NCBI RefSeq assembly: GCF_000208745.1
Contig: NC_030853.1
Span: forward strand, 25,104,682-25,168,681
Length of the DNA: 64,000 nucleotides
Origin: Theobroma cacao
Lineage: Eukaryota; Streptophyta; Magnoliopsida; Malvales; Malvaceae
Direction: 5' to 3'
The position numbers were made by a program, and so were the translations under genes. Shown piece by piece: positions 40,923 through 55,999 of this stretch; positions within the stretch are counted from its first letter, which is position 1; each line of letters starts with the position of its first letter. A model generated the notes under the pieces. It was not told where the DNA came from, did no database searches, and saw only the letters and a list, made by a program, of their open reading frames with translations.

Positions 40923-43258
40923 GTATTTGCACACTATTAGTTTTCTGATAAAAAGATGTAGGAATCAAGCCATATCTAGATTCCAGGGAAAAGACATTCA
41001 CTAGAGTTTCCACTTCTTAGGAACATTTATGTCAGCATACAGATTTTATTTTTCTACATTAGATAAAGCTGCATAATGAAGCAGACGCACAAAAATTTTA
41101 GATGGAACATAATGTCAAATTAACGGTATATCAGCGTTTCTCATGTTATTGAAACATGGACTCAAATATTAGGCAAGAATAGTTTTGCTTCCATTTATTC
41201 TTCAACCTGGAAACAGAATCTTCACAGCTTGGTTTCTGGTTTTGCACAAATCTTCAACTCTGTGCCAGCACTTATAAAGTCCCAAATCCAATTTGCAATT
41301 CCAACGTTGAACAATTGGTTCAGTAGAAAGTTATATTCTCTGCTTTATTATATGAACTAGAATTTCCTCTGTCATCGAACTGTCACATTTAAAACATATT
41401 CTCCAGATGTAAAGGTGCACCCTGTATATTTATTTAGGTAGCATGTCTATCCCAGCTGCCTTTCATAACTTTGTACGACCAATAATCCCCAATTGCTATC
41501 AACAATTCATCATTGTTTATGTATATAAAAACACACACGCTCTAATCATATGAAGTGAACCTGTGCACACATTCTGCTAATTAAATTTCCGAACCTTGTC
41601 AATCTTTGTACTTTAGGCCATAAGATCTCTCTTATGTCATTCCATCATTCATTAACCTGACATGGATAATAAAGTGTGTTTATTGTCAACAATCAAAATG
41701 TTGGGAGATGCATCTGAGTATTTAGCTAATTAGTTGATTCATTATCTCTCTGTCTAAAAAGTAATATTCGAATCCTCTCTCTCAATTATAAAAAAAAAAA
41801 AAACCAAAATGTTGGGAGACAAAAATGACTATTGTGCCCATCAATTGTATGATCGAAAGAAGCATGTCGACCACACAAGGATAAAAGGAGGAGAAGATAT
41901 CAAAGAAAACCAAAGAGAAAAGTTACTGAAGCTAGTCCTCCCGTGACAAGTATTGGAAGAGTTCCACAGCCAGAGCTCTTATGGATCTAAAGCAAGGTGC
42001 ACTACGTTATTTCCTCCCTTTTATTTTCTTCATTTTTTTTTTGTGTTTCTTCTAAAATGAGTTATTAAATTCCATGGATTGTGAACTTAATTTGTTCAAC
42101 TATTTTTTAATTAAAATTGAATGACACCAGCTTAAAGAAATGCTATTGGTTTTTTTTTTTTTGACACTTTTATTGTTGAGGTTTATGATTATGGCTCCTT
42201 TACACTTAATCTTTCGATTAAAATAACTTTATTTTTTATTGCAAAATAATGTTTCCACTCTGTTTTGTTGGTAAATACTAAAATTATACTAGTACCCTTC
42301 TATATCAAAAAAGGAAAATTGTAGTCAGCCCTTTATAATGAAAAATATAGAGGAGGTCCTTCCACCTCCAAGGCTTGGATACTTTTCTCTTTTTACTCCT
42401 TAAAATCTTGACTACTTAATCATTCCCTATCCTTTGTCATGGTATTCGCTATTCCAGTCGCTATGGAATAGCATATAAAAGTTTTAAGATCAAAATGTCT
42501 TTATTTATTTTAAAAAATTACAATTAAAAATCTAAATGTGATTATAAGGCTAAATCTAGATCTCCCTGACCAGATCCGATCAAGAAAACACTAGATCTGG
42601 TGCTTAGTGGCCAAATCCGACCACATCTCTAAGTAGTCAACTAGAGGAGAAGAAAAGAATTTAGTATAAAAAGCTTAAGTTTTCAATTATATATTACCAA
42701 AAATTAATATTTTAAATTTAAAAATTAATTAAAGTTATTAATATTTTAGTCATAATAATGTTTAAATTTTAAATAAAATATTAATATTCAAATTATAAAT
42801 TAATTATTAATATTTTAAATAAATTATAAATTATTAATATTAAAAATATAAAATAAAAATCAGATATTGTAATAAAAGATATTTTTATCTCTTTATCACT
42901 TATTCTTTTGTTATTTCAAAATTATTTGTATTAATCAAATATTGAAATAAGTCATAATAGCAAATCTTACCTGATTTGATTGCATAAATCAAATTAAATA
43001 ATAATTATTTTATTCTATTCCTACTTTATTTATTTTTATAAAATAATTATTCAATGAACCAATGAATAATAATTATTCATTTGACAATCAATCTTGTGTA
43101 GATTGAATGAATATGAATAGCTTTTGTTGGTCACTCTTCTGAGACTTTCATTACATTCTTGTTTTACACTAATGCTGTATCTTTTTCCCTTTTACAATTT
43201 ACTTGTTGGGTTCAATTTACCATTCAATGGAGAAGACATTTTCCAAGAGTTTCGAAGC
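40923..43258. other. Intergenic region with AT-rich repeats
   Basis: 3' UTR of the preceding gene, then no supported gene. 41785-41805 is a poly-A tract. Around 42445-42475 a small inverted repeat (GCTATTCC/GGAATAGC) and the AT-rich block to about 43090 may be a decayed MITE. Position 42545-42650 shares AGATCTGG and TGGCCA-type words with the core of the Mutator-like element at 14311-14892, too weakly to call. Confidence 0.35.
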
Positions 43259-44362
<1,104 letters not shown>

Positions 44363-47299
44363 CGAACTGCTCAATCTCTTCCAAGAGTTAAGGATTGTTT
44401 TGTTGCCTGATGAGTCTGAGTAATCTTTGACATATTATAGCATGTATGACTTTAATCTAGCTGGTACATGCATGTGCTCTTATAGCCGTGGTGGTGTTTG
44501 CTTATACAGCCATGGTTTCTATGTAAGGTGTAAGTGGGGGGGGGGGGGATTTGTTATGCTGTATGGTCGTTTATTTCTGGGTTATGTTTGGTCGGGCTGT
44601 TGAGCCTGCTTCTTGTATTTAGCAGACCCATGGTCTGGGTCCTCGTCCTCTCATCATAGGGTTATCATTACTAGGGCTTGCCAAGTTTCTGTTGTCATAC
44701 TTTGGTGATTTTTAATAAGTTCATCTTATCCAGTTCATTTTAATATTATTTATCACAAAATTATTAATTATTTTATATTTAAATTTTAATTATTTTTAAA
44801 AAAATTATACATCAATTAATAAATCAAATATTCGAGTGTCATTTTTATTTTTTTAAAAAGTTAACTTAACAGGTATATAGTGTTTATATTTATATGTTTT
44901 CTAAAATCTTCTTTATTCGTATTTGAGATTAAAATATTTTATTTATATTTTTTAAAATGTTTTATGAGACACATATACTATATTATTTATTTTTTAAAAT
45001 ACATATATAATGGTAAATTATATAACAAAAAATAATAATCTCTCATCTCATAGAAAATCAAATCTTTTTATTTCGAAATATGACTCAAAACTTTAATAAT
45101 AAAATATCAAATTTTAACCTAAAATAAAACATGAATCACATTCCGCACTTTCCTGTTGTTTTCCTACTATTTAAGGTCCACCAAACTCCTTCCATTGGCC
45201 AACGACTTTCACGTGTCACAAACGTGCTGTAAAGTCAAGTCAATGATAGTCCAAGTCAAATGTAATGATAACATGTGTCATCCACGTGGACCAGACTCGC
45301 CAAAATTTTTTCTAATTGAGGTGGCCTGAAACGACAGCCAACCTACCTACTGGATTAGCTTAGAATTTCTCATTTTTCTTTTTTTTATGCTTAAAAAATT
45401 AATTTAAAATTATGATTCCACTACATAAAATTTTAAAAAATAATATTTAAAAATTTTAAATAAAATTTTAATTTTTTATTATATTCAATAAGTATACATG
45501 TATTTATTAAATAAATTATTATAATTATTGATTGTTTAATTATAATTTATTTTTTATATTTATAAAATATTCACGTGACATTAATATAAATAATAAAAAA
45601 TTTTATATAATTATATTATTATGTTATATCAATATATCACGTTATTATTTATGATGACATATCAACATATTACGTCAATATCATATAATATTTTTATTAA
45701 TAATTTAAATTTATTAAATTTAAAATAAAAATATAAAAATTTAATTAAATATATTAAATTATATAAAATTTTTAAATAATTAATAAATTTTTATGTATTA
45801 TTAAAATTTGTTGTGCTTTTTTATTGAAAATAGAATAAAAAAAAAAGCAACCATAGCACGTCATGTAATAAAGACTAATAATGGAGGTCGGTTGACAAAA
45901 TGAATTCATTATAATCTTTTTAAAAAGTTGTCAAGTTGATTTTGACATAGGACGGAGAAGTGTATTCTAATAAGATTCCTTCCACTAAGTGCATTTTTTG
46001 TATTATAAAAAGTGTTAATGCATTAATAATAGAATCACGTATTGTAAATTTATTAATGTAATAATATAAAATTGTACATTTTAGTATTCTATAAAAAAAA
46101 AAAACAAATTGAATTTTCGTTCTCTTCTCCAAGTTCTACTATCCAACTTCCATGTGGATTAAAAAAAAAAAGAACATGCGAATTTATTTTCTTTCTTCGA
46201 AGTATTAAGTACGGGGCTTTAGATATATTAAAATTTGATAATGAAGTAATATATTAATTAAAAATATATATTAAATTTATCACAAAATCTAAATGATTTA
46301 GTAAAATAATTTAAGTTTCCATAAAAGGAAATCCACCTGCAACTGAAATTAGAACTTAAAATTTTATTTTAAAAGTTTTTGAGTTTGAAAAACCAAAGTA
46401 AGAATTATGAAATATTACATGTACTTAAGAATTAAAAATTTATTAATGCATCGGTATCAATTAAACTCTATATAAATTTCTTTTTTTTATTCATACAACT
46501 AAAATATTCATGAATATATATATATATATGTATAAATGTGGATATTTAGTAAATATTTTAAATATTCATAAAAAAATCACGAATTTTGTTGAATAATGAA
46601 GATATATGCGGAAATATAGAGGATATTTTTCAAAATATCCATGACAATTTTTATTGATAAATAAAATTAATGAGTAATCTTTTAAAAATTTGTCCAATTT
46701 ATTACTATTTTTTATAATATATTAATCTTGATTATTTATTTTTCACTATAAATATTAGTTGATTTTTTTACCGGTATATACATATCCCTAATTTGGAGTC
46801 CTCTTTATTTCTACCCATATAAATATCAAAAACAAATAAAAGATTAAATATAGTATAATTATTTTTTCACCAAGAAGATTAATCAGTAATTTAGTGGTTT
46901 AATAATTTTTATATGGAACACGAAATCCAACACCAGCATGAGAACAATCCATAAAAAAGCCGTTGGGTTGTACCGTACTGCCATGCACCCTTGATCGGTG
47001 AGCGCAAACAGCACGCAAACGAACGCTTTTGCCATTTACAAACACAAAACGCCCCCTGGGTTTAACCTTTATTTACCAAAATGACACTTCACTTGTTATG
47101 GCATTGAGGATTAAATATATAATAAAAGGGGGGTAAAACAGGAAGTTTACTGTTACTGTGAAACAAAGTCTGAAATCGAACCTTCTTTCCTACTACTCCC
47201 TCTCCACTCTGTCTAAATGGGTCCTCTTTTCTGTTTTTCTTTTTGCTTTTGACTTTCCAATGTGACGATTTTTTCTCAGAAATTACAAAGCTTTGATCT
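44363..47299. other. Long AT-rich intergenic region
   Basis: 3' UTR of the methyltransferase up to about 44700, including a 13-base G run (44536-44548). 44740-46900 is extremely AT-rich and has no gene. An exception is 45165-45365, where CACGTG-type G-box words (ACGTGTCA, CCACGTGG) occur. 45540-45800 resembles the repeat arms at 30830-32220. The leader of the next gene starts near 47300. Confidence 0.4.
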
Positions 47300-48208
47300 T
47301 TACTTGTAATATATAAAAGAAAAGAATACCCCTTTTTTTTCTCAAGCAATTTGATATTGTGTTAAAAGATTGTTTGCTGATCATTTCTCCTTTCAGGGTA
47401 AGAGGTTTTTTTTTTTTTTGCTTCTGGGTTTTGTTGGTTTGATATAATTTTGATGTGGGTTGTTTTTAATTTTCTGGAATTTTCATGTTTTTAGAAAATC
47501 TTTGGTAATTTGACCTTTTTATGCTGTATTTTGTTGGAATGTTATGAGCATTTCATTTTTAGTAATTTAGATTAAGTTGATCCTGTTATGTTTGAGTTCG
47601 ACTCTGCTGATGAAAATTAAGATTTCGATTCATCCTGACTTTCATTAATTCTCCATAATGTTAGTCTTTTGTGATTTATGCATGAACTTTGTTTATAATC
47701 TTTATTTATTGATGGTTCTTGAAGAAATTAAAATTTTGGGTTTTGTTTTTGTGCCTGACGATTTGCCTCCAACATTAATGGTTCCAAGTTACCTATAAAA
47801 GAAATTAAAGATTTTGATGTCATTAATGTGTAAGCATGTGCCTTGTTTTTAAGTGCAAATTTGCCGAATTTTCTTGTCTTGTCTTCTTAGAAAATTTAGA
47901 TGTTCCCATGAAAGTTGAATTACCTCATGGTATTTTGTGTAAGATTTTGGCTCTGGTACATTTAGTTGTAAAACTGACCTTATCAGTTATTTCCTTTTGT
48001 TCCTCTTTCTGCAACTTTTCTCATTATAGATTTTGCAGTGGTAGTTTTTAGCTCCTTATTTCTCTTGATGTGTGATTTTGATCTTGTTACAAAAGGGTTC
48101 TTATTGCTGGTAGTAATGATTTCAAGGAATGATCTGCATATTAATGGAAAATGTTGATATCTTCAGGTTCTTCGTACCTAAAAACCTGTTTCCTAGTGTC
48201 AGACCAAG
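47300..48208 (+). other. Leader exon and 5' UTR intron of the histidine methyltransferase gene
   Basis: A donor G|GTAAGAG (intron from 47398) and an acceptor CTTCAG (ending 48166) fit a 769-base, T-rich leader intron. An in-frame TAG (48194-48196) just upstream of the ATG at 48209 supports that start. Confidence 0.55.
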
Positions 48209-51082
48209 ATGCGTGCACCATCACTGCTTGCACAATGCTTGCCAGGCTTGGTGCCCCAAGATCGAGGAAGCCAAAGCGTGTCCACTGTATCAGAGAGAGA
48301 TGTCCATCTCCCTTCACCAGCTGTGGAGATTCTCCCTTCAAAGGTGTACTTTTTTCTCCCTGTCAAGAATTACTTGTGAAATTTAAATGTGTTACTTAAG
48401 ATACAAATGGTTGACTATCATGCAATGAGATTGCTTAGTATGTAAGTGATGGGGATTAAACTTGCTTTCAAAATTAAGACATTCTGCTATTGTGCAGACA
48501 GCTCATCCTTATAAGTATGCTGGGGATAATGTAGACTTGCAAGGGCTCAATGTGTTCAAGGTATATTGACTTCTTTTTGGATTGCTTTATCAGGCAGCTT
48601 CGTATCTTTTCTTGCTCACTTTAATATTTTGTTAGACTTTCCTCTCTTTCTTCCCTCTTTCACATCCACACATACACATGTGGTGTTCATGTATATATTT
48701 GTCCTTTCAGTAGTAGTACTATTTTAAAGACACAGCTTCTGATATGCATGCGGATACTTTTTGAACCTTTTACAGGGAAGGGTTAGCGTTGCTGATATTA
48801 TTGGTTTCACCGGTTCCGAACTGATATCCTCAAAACCTGAAGGTAGGGCATATTAGTTATGCATTAATTTTTAATGAATGGTACTTTTTATTTAAAAAGT
48901 TATGTTTATTGTTACAAAGTATTGATGTCAGTTCATGTGTTGACTTGTCAAATTAATAAGTTGTAACTAACAGCTATAAAATAATTTTGTTTTGCAGGGT
49001 TTCTGAAATCTTGGGACAGCTCTATCGATCTTGTTAACGTCCTTAAGCATGAGATTCGTGATGGACAGTTGAGCTTTAGAGGGAAAAGGGTGCTTGAGGT
49101 AATGTATAAAAAAATCTGAAAACATTAGCCATCGGAGCATGTAGTACTTGATTTCTTTTCTTTGAATTTATTTTTAACTATTAACATGATATCTCAGTGT
49201 TTTCCTTTTCTTTATTGAAAAGTGTGTTTTAGATCCAGATGATATTGTTAAAATGTTTGGTAAATGTACTCAGAGTAGAAAAGGATTTTGGCTGTTATGT
49301 TCAGCTTGAACTAATCAACATAAATTTGCGCTTGAATATCTTTGTTCTTTGCCATTTTTAAACAAATTCAAACTTTATTTTGCAATTTTAGAATAGTTCT
49401 AGATGTTATAAGCTTCCTTGCTCTTGTGCTTCTCTGAATTCCATGCATGGAATAAAACCTAAGAGTTAAGGAATTAATTTCCCTGTTTTCTAGTTCTCCT
49501 TGATATAGAATGTGAGCTAATCATCCTATTTGATAATTCTTACAGCTGGGTTGTGGCTATGGACTTCCTGGGATTTTTGCTTGTCTGAAGGTATGCTCCA
49601 TTTATTGATTTTAGATTGTTCCTCTTATGTGCTGTCTGTATCTCTTTTATCTTAGTAATTCTATTAGATATTAATGGTATCAACTATTAATATATTGGGA
49701 ATTACACACACACACACACACAAAAAGGGGTAGGTAGGGGGAGTCTGATAAATGAGAGCAACTGGCTTAGACATATGCTGAAAAATAATCAGTTATTTTT
49801 ATGAAAGATCTACTTCCACTCGATTTTATTCATTTTTTCTGGTACAGGGTGCTTGTACAGTGCACTTTCAAGACCTCAGTGCAGAAACTATTAGATGTAC
49901 TACCATACCAAATGTTCTTGCAAACCTTGAGCAAGCTCGGGACAGGCAGAGTCGACAGCCTGAGAGTCCTTTGACTCCATCCAGACAAACACTTGCCCCA
50001 ACAGTGCACTTCTATGCTGGGGATTGGGAAGAACTCCCCACTGTATTGTCTGTTGTTCGGAATGATGTGTCTGAAGTGACTACAGGAATGAGCTTGAGCT
50101 TCTCCGAGGAGGATTTCATGGATGGATGCAGTAGCCAAGATGGTAGCATCATAGCACAGGAAATTTCCTCAAGGAGATCAAGAAAGCTTTCAGGAAGCCG
50201 GGCATGGGAAAGAGCTAGTGAGATAGATCAGGGAGAAGGTGGTTATGATGTTATTTTAATGACAGAAATTCCATACTCAGTTTCCTCTTTGAAGAAGTTA
50301 TATGCACTAATTAAGAAGGTTAGTTTCTTAACTTGTTAGTATTACTTATGACCTTGGTTCCATGAATTAGGAAAGAAGGGTACCTCGGTCTTCATCATGT
50401 CCTTGTCCATTTTGTGGAAGATTATGAAATATTATTGGAAATAATTGGGAACGGTATGTAGATTTAGATACTTTTGTTGTTGCTGCTGCTGCTCCTATCC
50501 TGGCATTGAACTAATTTTGAAAAGACTGAATAGATAGGTTGAGAGTAATCTGCTCAATAACCCTAAGTGGTTCTTACCAACTAAAATTATCATGATCAAC
50601 CTGAATGATTGGTTACAGCAAAAGGAAAAAAAAGGACTGATGGAAGTGACATTGGCATCTGGACAAATGCCTGATTTGAAGTAAGCTTGTGTTTGTATTG
50701 AACCTTAGGTCACGCCCTAGCCATATTGCAGTATACATTTTTGACTATCTGCTTTCTGCCTTGATGCGATTACTTCTATTGACTTCCCCTCATAATTTCA
50801 TTTTCTTTTAGCTGGATGCATTATGAAATTCAGTTTTGGGTTTTTCTATGTTTATTTTCTCTGCATTTCAACTGTAATTTATTAATTTTACTCCACGTTT
50901 TGCACAACCAGTGTCTGAGGCCTCCGTATGGAGTATTATACTTGGCAACAAAGAAGAATTATGTTGGCTTCAACAATGCAGCACGGCACCTCAGAAGTCT
51001 AGTCGATGAAGAAGGCATATTTGGAGCCCATTTAATTAAAGAGGTGGCTGATCGAGATATTTGGAAGTTCTTTCTCAAGTGA
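48209..51082 (+). CDS. Protein-histidine N-methyltransferase, METTL18/HPM1-like
   Basis: Seven exons: 48209-48343, 48498-48560, 48776-48842, 48998-49098, 49546-49590, 49848-50318 and 50912-51082 (TGA), joining in frame to 350 aa. It is a seven-beta-strand SAM methyltransferase. Motif I is VLELGCGYGLPGIFACLKGA, followed by VHFQDLSAETIR and IPNVLANL, then YDVILMTEIPYSVSSLKKLY and GVLYLATKKNYVGFNNAARHL. The DELGCGYGLPGI/HFQD layout is that of human METTL18 and yeast HPM1, which methylate a histidine of ribosomal protein uL3; Arabidopsis At2g43320 is the remembered counterpart. A plant-specific charged insert (about residues 190-235, with SFSEEDFMDGC and SSRRSRKLSG) separates the core strands. 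No targeting signal is seen. The substrate is inferred from the family. Confidence 0.9.
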
Positions 51083-52584
51083 AACAAAGTCCAGAACCAT
51101 GCATAAATGCCTGCTAAACTGATTACAAGTATTGTCTTTTTGCTTTTCTGTCCTATTGGTGTAATACATATAAGAAATTGTGTTGATTCTTTTGGTAGTA
51201 ATAATGAAATTGGGATCAGAAAGATTACTGAAGGCTAATTTTGCTACCATGTCTGTTGTATTCTTTTTATTTTTTTCCCCTATTTTGTTCCATTTTAAAT
51301 GTAAATCAAACAGTTAGTTAATTCAAAGCCTAAGATTTAATGTTCTTTGTTATATTGATTTTTCACTGGTTTTTTGCATAAGAAAGGTGGAGGTGGAAGC
51401 TTCCTTATTGCCTGCTTGCCAAATATGACTAGTTGTGAGACTATTGACTGGGTGGAAAAGATGGGAAGCGATGGGTGTACAGCCGGAAGACTAATCATAC
51501 TCAAATGTTAATATTGTAAGTACAAAATATCAGTATACATGCAAATATGAAAAACAGTAATACTAATATTGTTATATATGTCCACTTATATAACTAGATT
51601 ACTATCAAAATCTGAGATAAATATCAAATTTGCCATACACACTGTAACTCAATTGAGTTTTTCATTATACTCTACTTCAATTGTGTTGAATTTTGTCACT
51701 GTACTTTATTTTGATTGAACTTTTAAATAAAAATTAGCGATAAAAAAGCATGCCATAAGTATTCTATTTACACAATTTAAATCAATTTGAAAAATAAAAA
51801 TTATGACGTTAAATTTCACATTAGACAAAAAATGTATATAACAATTATTGACAAATCAATTTTTTTTTAATAATTCTTTATTGTCAAGTAAACTTTTTTC
51901 AATTTTATTACTATCCACCAATCAAAATTATTGCTGTTAATCATTATCCAAAATAGAGTTAAAATTACAATGATAAAGTTGAATTCGACGGTGACAAAAT
52001 TCAATGCAGAGCTATACAGACAGTATAGTAACATTTGAACGTGTCTGTTACACTGGTAATATAGTTGTTTTATCATTGCGAGTCTTGATACCCAAAAGAA
52101 ATGGAGGTGAAGAAGAAAGACTCCAGGGTACAAACAGTAGGAGAGAATGGCAGAGTGTAATTAACGATGGCGTTCAACATAAATCCATGGTTTCACAATA
52201 TGATCAAATTGAAAATAGAACTAAAATTATGTCGTTCCCAAGTAGGGTAGACCAAACTGTTAATGTCCATTGAATTGGACAAAGTAAATACATGACTGTA
52301 TGTTGAAGAAACTTGTCAATGCTGTCTTGCCACATAAACTGCAAGAATTACCCATCCCTGTGAGAAGACACCAAAACTATACAACTCCATGAGGCCTCAC
52401 AAACATAAACAAGTAGATACACAAATAAGCCACTAGACACGGGTTTGAAAGAATGTTCTTCGATGTTGCAAACTTATTTCATTCAAAAAGGAGCATTCAC
52501 TTGGCTTAGATGTCCACCACCCCGCATCATAGGAACTGTGCGGGTGCAACTAAACAAAGGTGGATTTGCAAAAGTTTGTGGTTG
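51083..52584. other. Convergent intergenic region with an orphan coding-like stretch
   Basis: 3' UTRs of two genes that face each other. At 51383-51511 there is a 42-codon frame after a possible acceptor (GCATAAG). The remainder is AT-rich without a gene. Confidence 0.45.
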
Positions 52585-55500
52585 TTATGAATTACCTTGC
52601 CTTTGGTTTTCAGTTAAACTTCTCCACACCATCCTCCCACAGTGCATCAATGTCAAGATTGCCATCAAGAAGAGAAGAGGAATCCCAATAATGCAGCCAC
52701 CAGATGCAAAATTTATCAAAGTCTTGGGAGAAATGATGAAAAAAAAAGAAGGAAAAACAAGTTGTTAAGAATTATGCACGCAATCCTTGCAAGAAAACAT
52801 TAAATTCAGAAAGGATGGGGACAAGCTGCAAAAATTTACAGTACAGCTAAACTTGAGAGAGAAGGGAGCTAATTTGACCATTACAAGTCGGCACATACAA
52901 ACTATTGACGTGTCAAAGGAAAGGCAGTTTGTTTCATAACCAACAGCTATATTCTAAACTATCTTGGGTTAAATGATTCTACAGGCACCAAAGAGTGAGC
53001 ATCAACTCTTAGGGCTACTTCACCAAATTCTTTTTCTACAACAGCATCATGCATTTCAGTATTACTAATATGATGAAGCAATTTATAGCAAACTGAACAT
53101 GGTGCCTTCCAATGACCAACAGGAAAAACCTTCTTGTAATTCGGCTTGTTTACAAACAACCAACATGAGAGCTTGCTTGTAGCACTGGTCCTTCTGGTAT
53201 TTATAGGAGAAATGCTAAATGTAAAACAACATTGTTTCGAACTAAGCACTAAAATTTCCCCTTATTGTTAGGGTCAAAAGGATGCCAAAAGAAACTGTTT
53301 TGACCTTCTCATAATGCCCCTTATCAATGTCTATTATGAAAGTGTAACATCAACATAGCATACTTTCACTTTTGAAAAAAAAAAAAAACAAAGGCCAGTT
53401 ATATACAAATAAAGCAAACCAAGGATGAGAGTTTCTTTTCTTCCGCTTTCTTAACTTTGGAGGGAATGAGAGGGGAGGTGTATCCACAGTTCAACATTAC
53501 AAAAGTTATTCTTATTTTGTATGCCAGAAAAGGAAAAACCATACTTCATAACCAGTAGACATGACAGTTACATGATTAACTCTTTTGAGCTACCATTCAA
53601 GGTCTAATTAGTTTTCCTACAGTGTTTCCGGTTTAGTATTCACAGCACAGAGACCACTTCCTTTAAACAAGATTCTCTTCTTCTTTAAAACCGAGATCAC
53701 AATCCTTGTGACTTCCAACCATATTTGTGCCTACCTGCCAAAGTCCACAATACCCCAATTAAATCTTAGTATTCTTGCTGCCCTAAATTTCCAGCAATTT
53801 TTTCCTTCAGTTTCAGCCCTCTTTTGAGATAAGCTGTTCCCTAAACCTAACCCTAATTCCTACCATCGGCATAAACCCTATTTTCCAAAATTTCTAACCC
53901 TGTCCTATATAAAACAGGTCTGAACAAATGAAGTTCATCCACTTCAGCAAGAAAATAGATATTAACAGTTGTTTTATGCCTTTCAATTGCATGGCTCAAA
54001 TTGATATGGCTACATAGCAAATCCATCCATGGAATCAAAACTATCACTGTTTAGAGATTAGCATTTTTGCAAATAGTCAGACTTGATAAAATGTCCATCT
54101 GAACATGAAGGTATGACATAAACATGTAAAATAAAAGTAGGCTTACCATCATTCCAGCAGCAAGATGGACTGAGGGAACAAAAAGTTGGTCCACTTTATT
54201 CCCTTCAGCATACCCATTAAATGCAATAACCATTGAGAAAGTGTGAATCGTTACAAATGCAAGAGCAATGATTGCTGCAATGATAGATAAAAGCTATTAG
54301 AAAATACAAACTTAACTGCAAATCCAATTTTTACACAGTTTGTAAGAGGTGTCAATCCACAAAGAAACCAACTAGTCCTAGAGTTCCATTCCAGTAATCC
54401 AATCTCAGTCTAAGGTAGCATGAAATGAAAAACAGTGCATATAAACTGCAGATAGAGGTATGCTTGATGTATAAATGCAATTGACAAAGATATAAGATGC
54501 ATGTAACGAATTTATAGAAAAAACACATAACTCACCAGAAACAAGGAAAAATGGTATCTGTGAACACCTATCAACAAAATAGGTTGCTGGACCAAATGCC
54601 GGTGTTAAGAGGCTAACACAAAAGAACACTGCATGTGCCACACCATGACCTAACCCGCCAGCTGATGCAGTTAATGGAAACATATCAGTGCATAAATCAA
54701 ATGAGCAAGAAATACTGTTCAGAAAGAACATAAAAAGTGATAATAATATAATTTATTATTTCCAGAAAAACCAACAAGAATAAGGGAAAAAGGGGATCAT
54801 AATATGGCCAGATTTATGCTTATAATCTATATTCCCAATAAACATGTCTTGCATACAACATGAGGCTTCCTAGAATTAGAATCCACTGCAAAGTCAGTAC
54901 AGCAAAGGGCCTGACTGAATAATTGAAAGGGGTCATTTTACAAACTGCAGAAAAAAATCACCTTCACTCTGTCCTACAACAGTGCTTCAAAAATACAAGT
55001 ATTTTTTTGCCCTTTATGTATCAATTCTAACAGAAAAATCTTTGCACGGTCAATTCCAAAGCAAGTACAGAACAGTATTTTAGACAACCAGATGGTGAAT
55101 TTAGAAACGTCTTCAAATCTTACCTAGAGCAATTTGCATCTTATCCGTCAGATATAGGCGTGGCTTTGAGACCCTATCAGCAAAAGCATCCAATATGTCT
55201 TCTAATCTCCTGAGAAAGTTCATATGAGCCTTTATCCAACTTGGGTTCACAGCAAAACAGCGTTATACACCAGTACATAACTATACAACTAATGAAGGAC
55301 CCTCTCTATGTTCTTTAACACTCTACTTGTTTCATTGACTTTTACTACTTCAGTTTTATCATTTCTTTTTCTCTTCTTCTAAAGTTTGCTACAAAAATTG
55401 AAACAAAATGGCAGATAGCAACAACTACATTATTGATTAAAAATAAGCAAATTACAAAAATAAATCACCAACAAAGTACAAATCACAAGTTTTCGTTCTC

Positions 55501-55999
55501 CCTAGATAAGAACTTACGAGTGTTTTTACTTTCTACTTCTGAAAAGAAAAGACAGGTATCGAGGCGAAAACAACTACCTAAAAATAATTGAATTGGCTTA
55601 CTTGTAAACTTTCCAGAAAAGAAGGCGAAGTCCTTCCTGAAAGGCAACGGATGAGAATATAAGAATTGCAAAGGGCCACCATGTTGTTGATTTCAAAGGA
55701 AGGAAAGCTCTCCATATTCCAGATAATATTATCAAACTTATAAGCCAAACCAACGTACTGCATTACAACGAACCCAATTAAAATTTGAAAGTGACCAACA
55801 AATTCAGCGTTTAAAAAAATAGGAAAAAAAAACCCAGAGTTGGGTTTGTTTGATGAGAGTGAAAACGGAGGGAAAATGAGGGAAACCTGGAGAGGAGAGT
55901 GAGGATCAGGAAGGGTTTTTTGGAGATAACAGAGACGAAGAGTGAGAGAGACGGTCCTAACGCCAGCAACGCGTACCCTATCCCTGCCGTTACTGTCAT
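52585..55999 (-). CDS. APH1: Gamma-secretase subunit APH1-like
   Basis: Six exons on the minus strand: 55999-55887, 55757-55602, 55209-55124, 54661-54536, 54274-54147 and 52722-52585 (TAA), 248 aa (Arabidopsis about 250). It is a seven-pass membrane scaffold of the presenilin/gamma-secretase complex. The N-terminus [21 protein letters not shown] forms TM1. [19 protein letters not shown] is the cytosolic loop, and [13 protein letters not shown] keeps the glycine-rich helix-packing motif. Two histidines needed for assembly in animals are present, in TIHTFSMV and PSVHLAAGM. Exon 6 supplies the last helix ([17 protein letters not shown]). The last intron is 1.4 kb. It is transcribed in the same direction as NTH1, 0.9 kb upstream; the two are neighbours in Arabidopsis as I remember. 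Confidence 0.94.

Noticed and set aside
41820..42000. Possible exon-like stretch with VTSIGRVPQPELLWI
   Set aside because: It stops quickly, has no good flanking splice sites and no recognised similarity.
42300..43090. Possible MITE between the unknown gene and the methyltransferase
   Set aside because: Short inverted words exist, but I could not pair the two ends or find a target duplication.
49830..50138. 102-codon minus-strand frame
   Set aside because: Antisense of exon 6 of the histidine methyltransferase.
52445..52768. 107-codon plus-strand frame
   Set aside because: Antisense of the last APH1 exon, which fits the gene family exactly and joins in frame.
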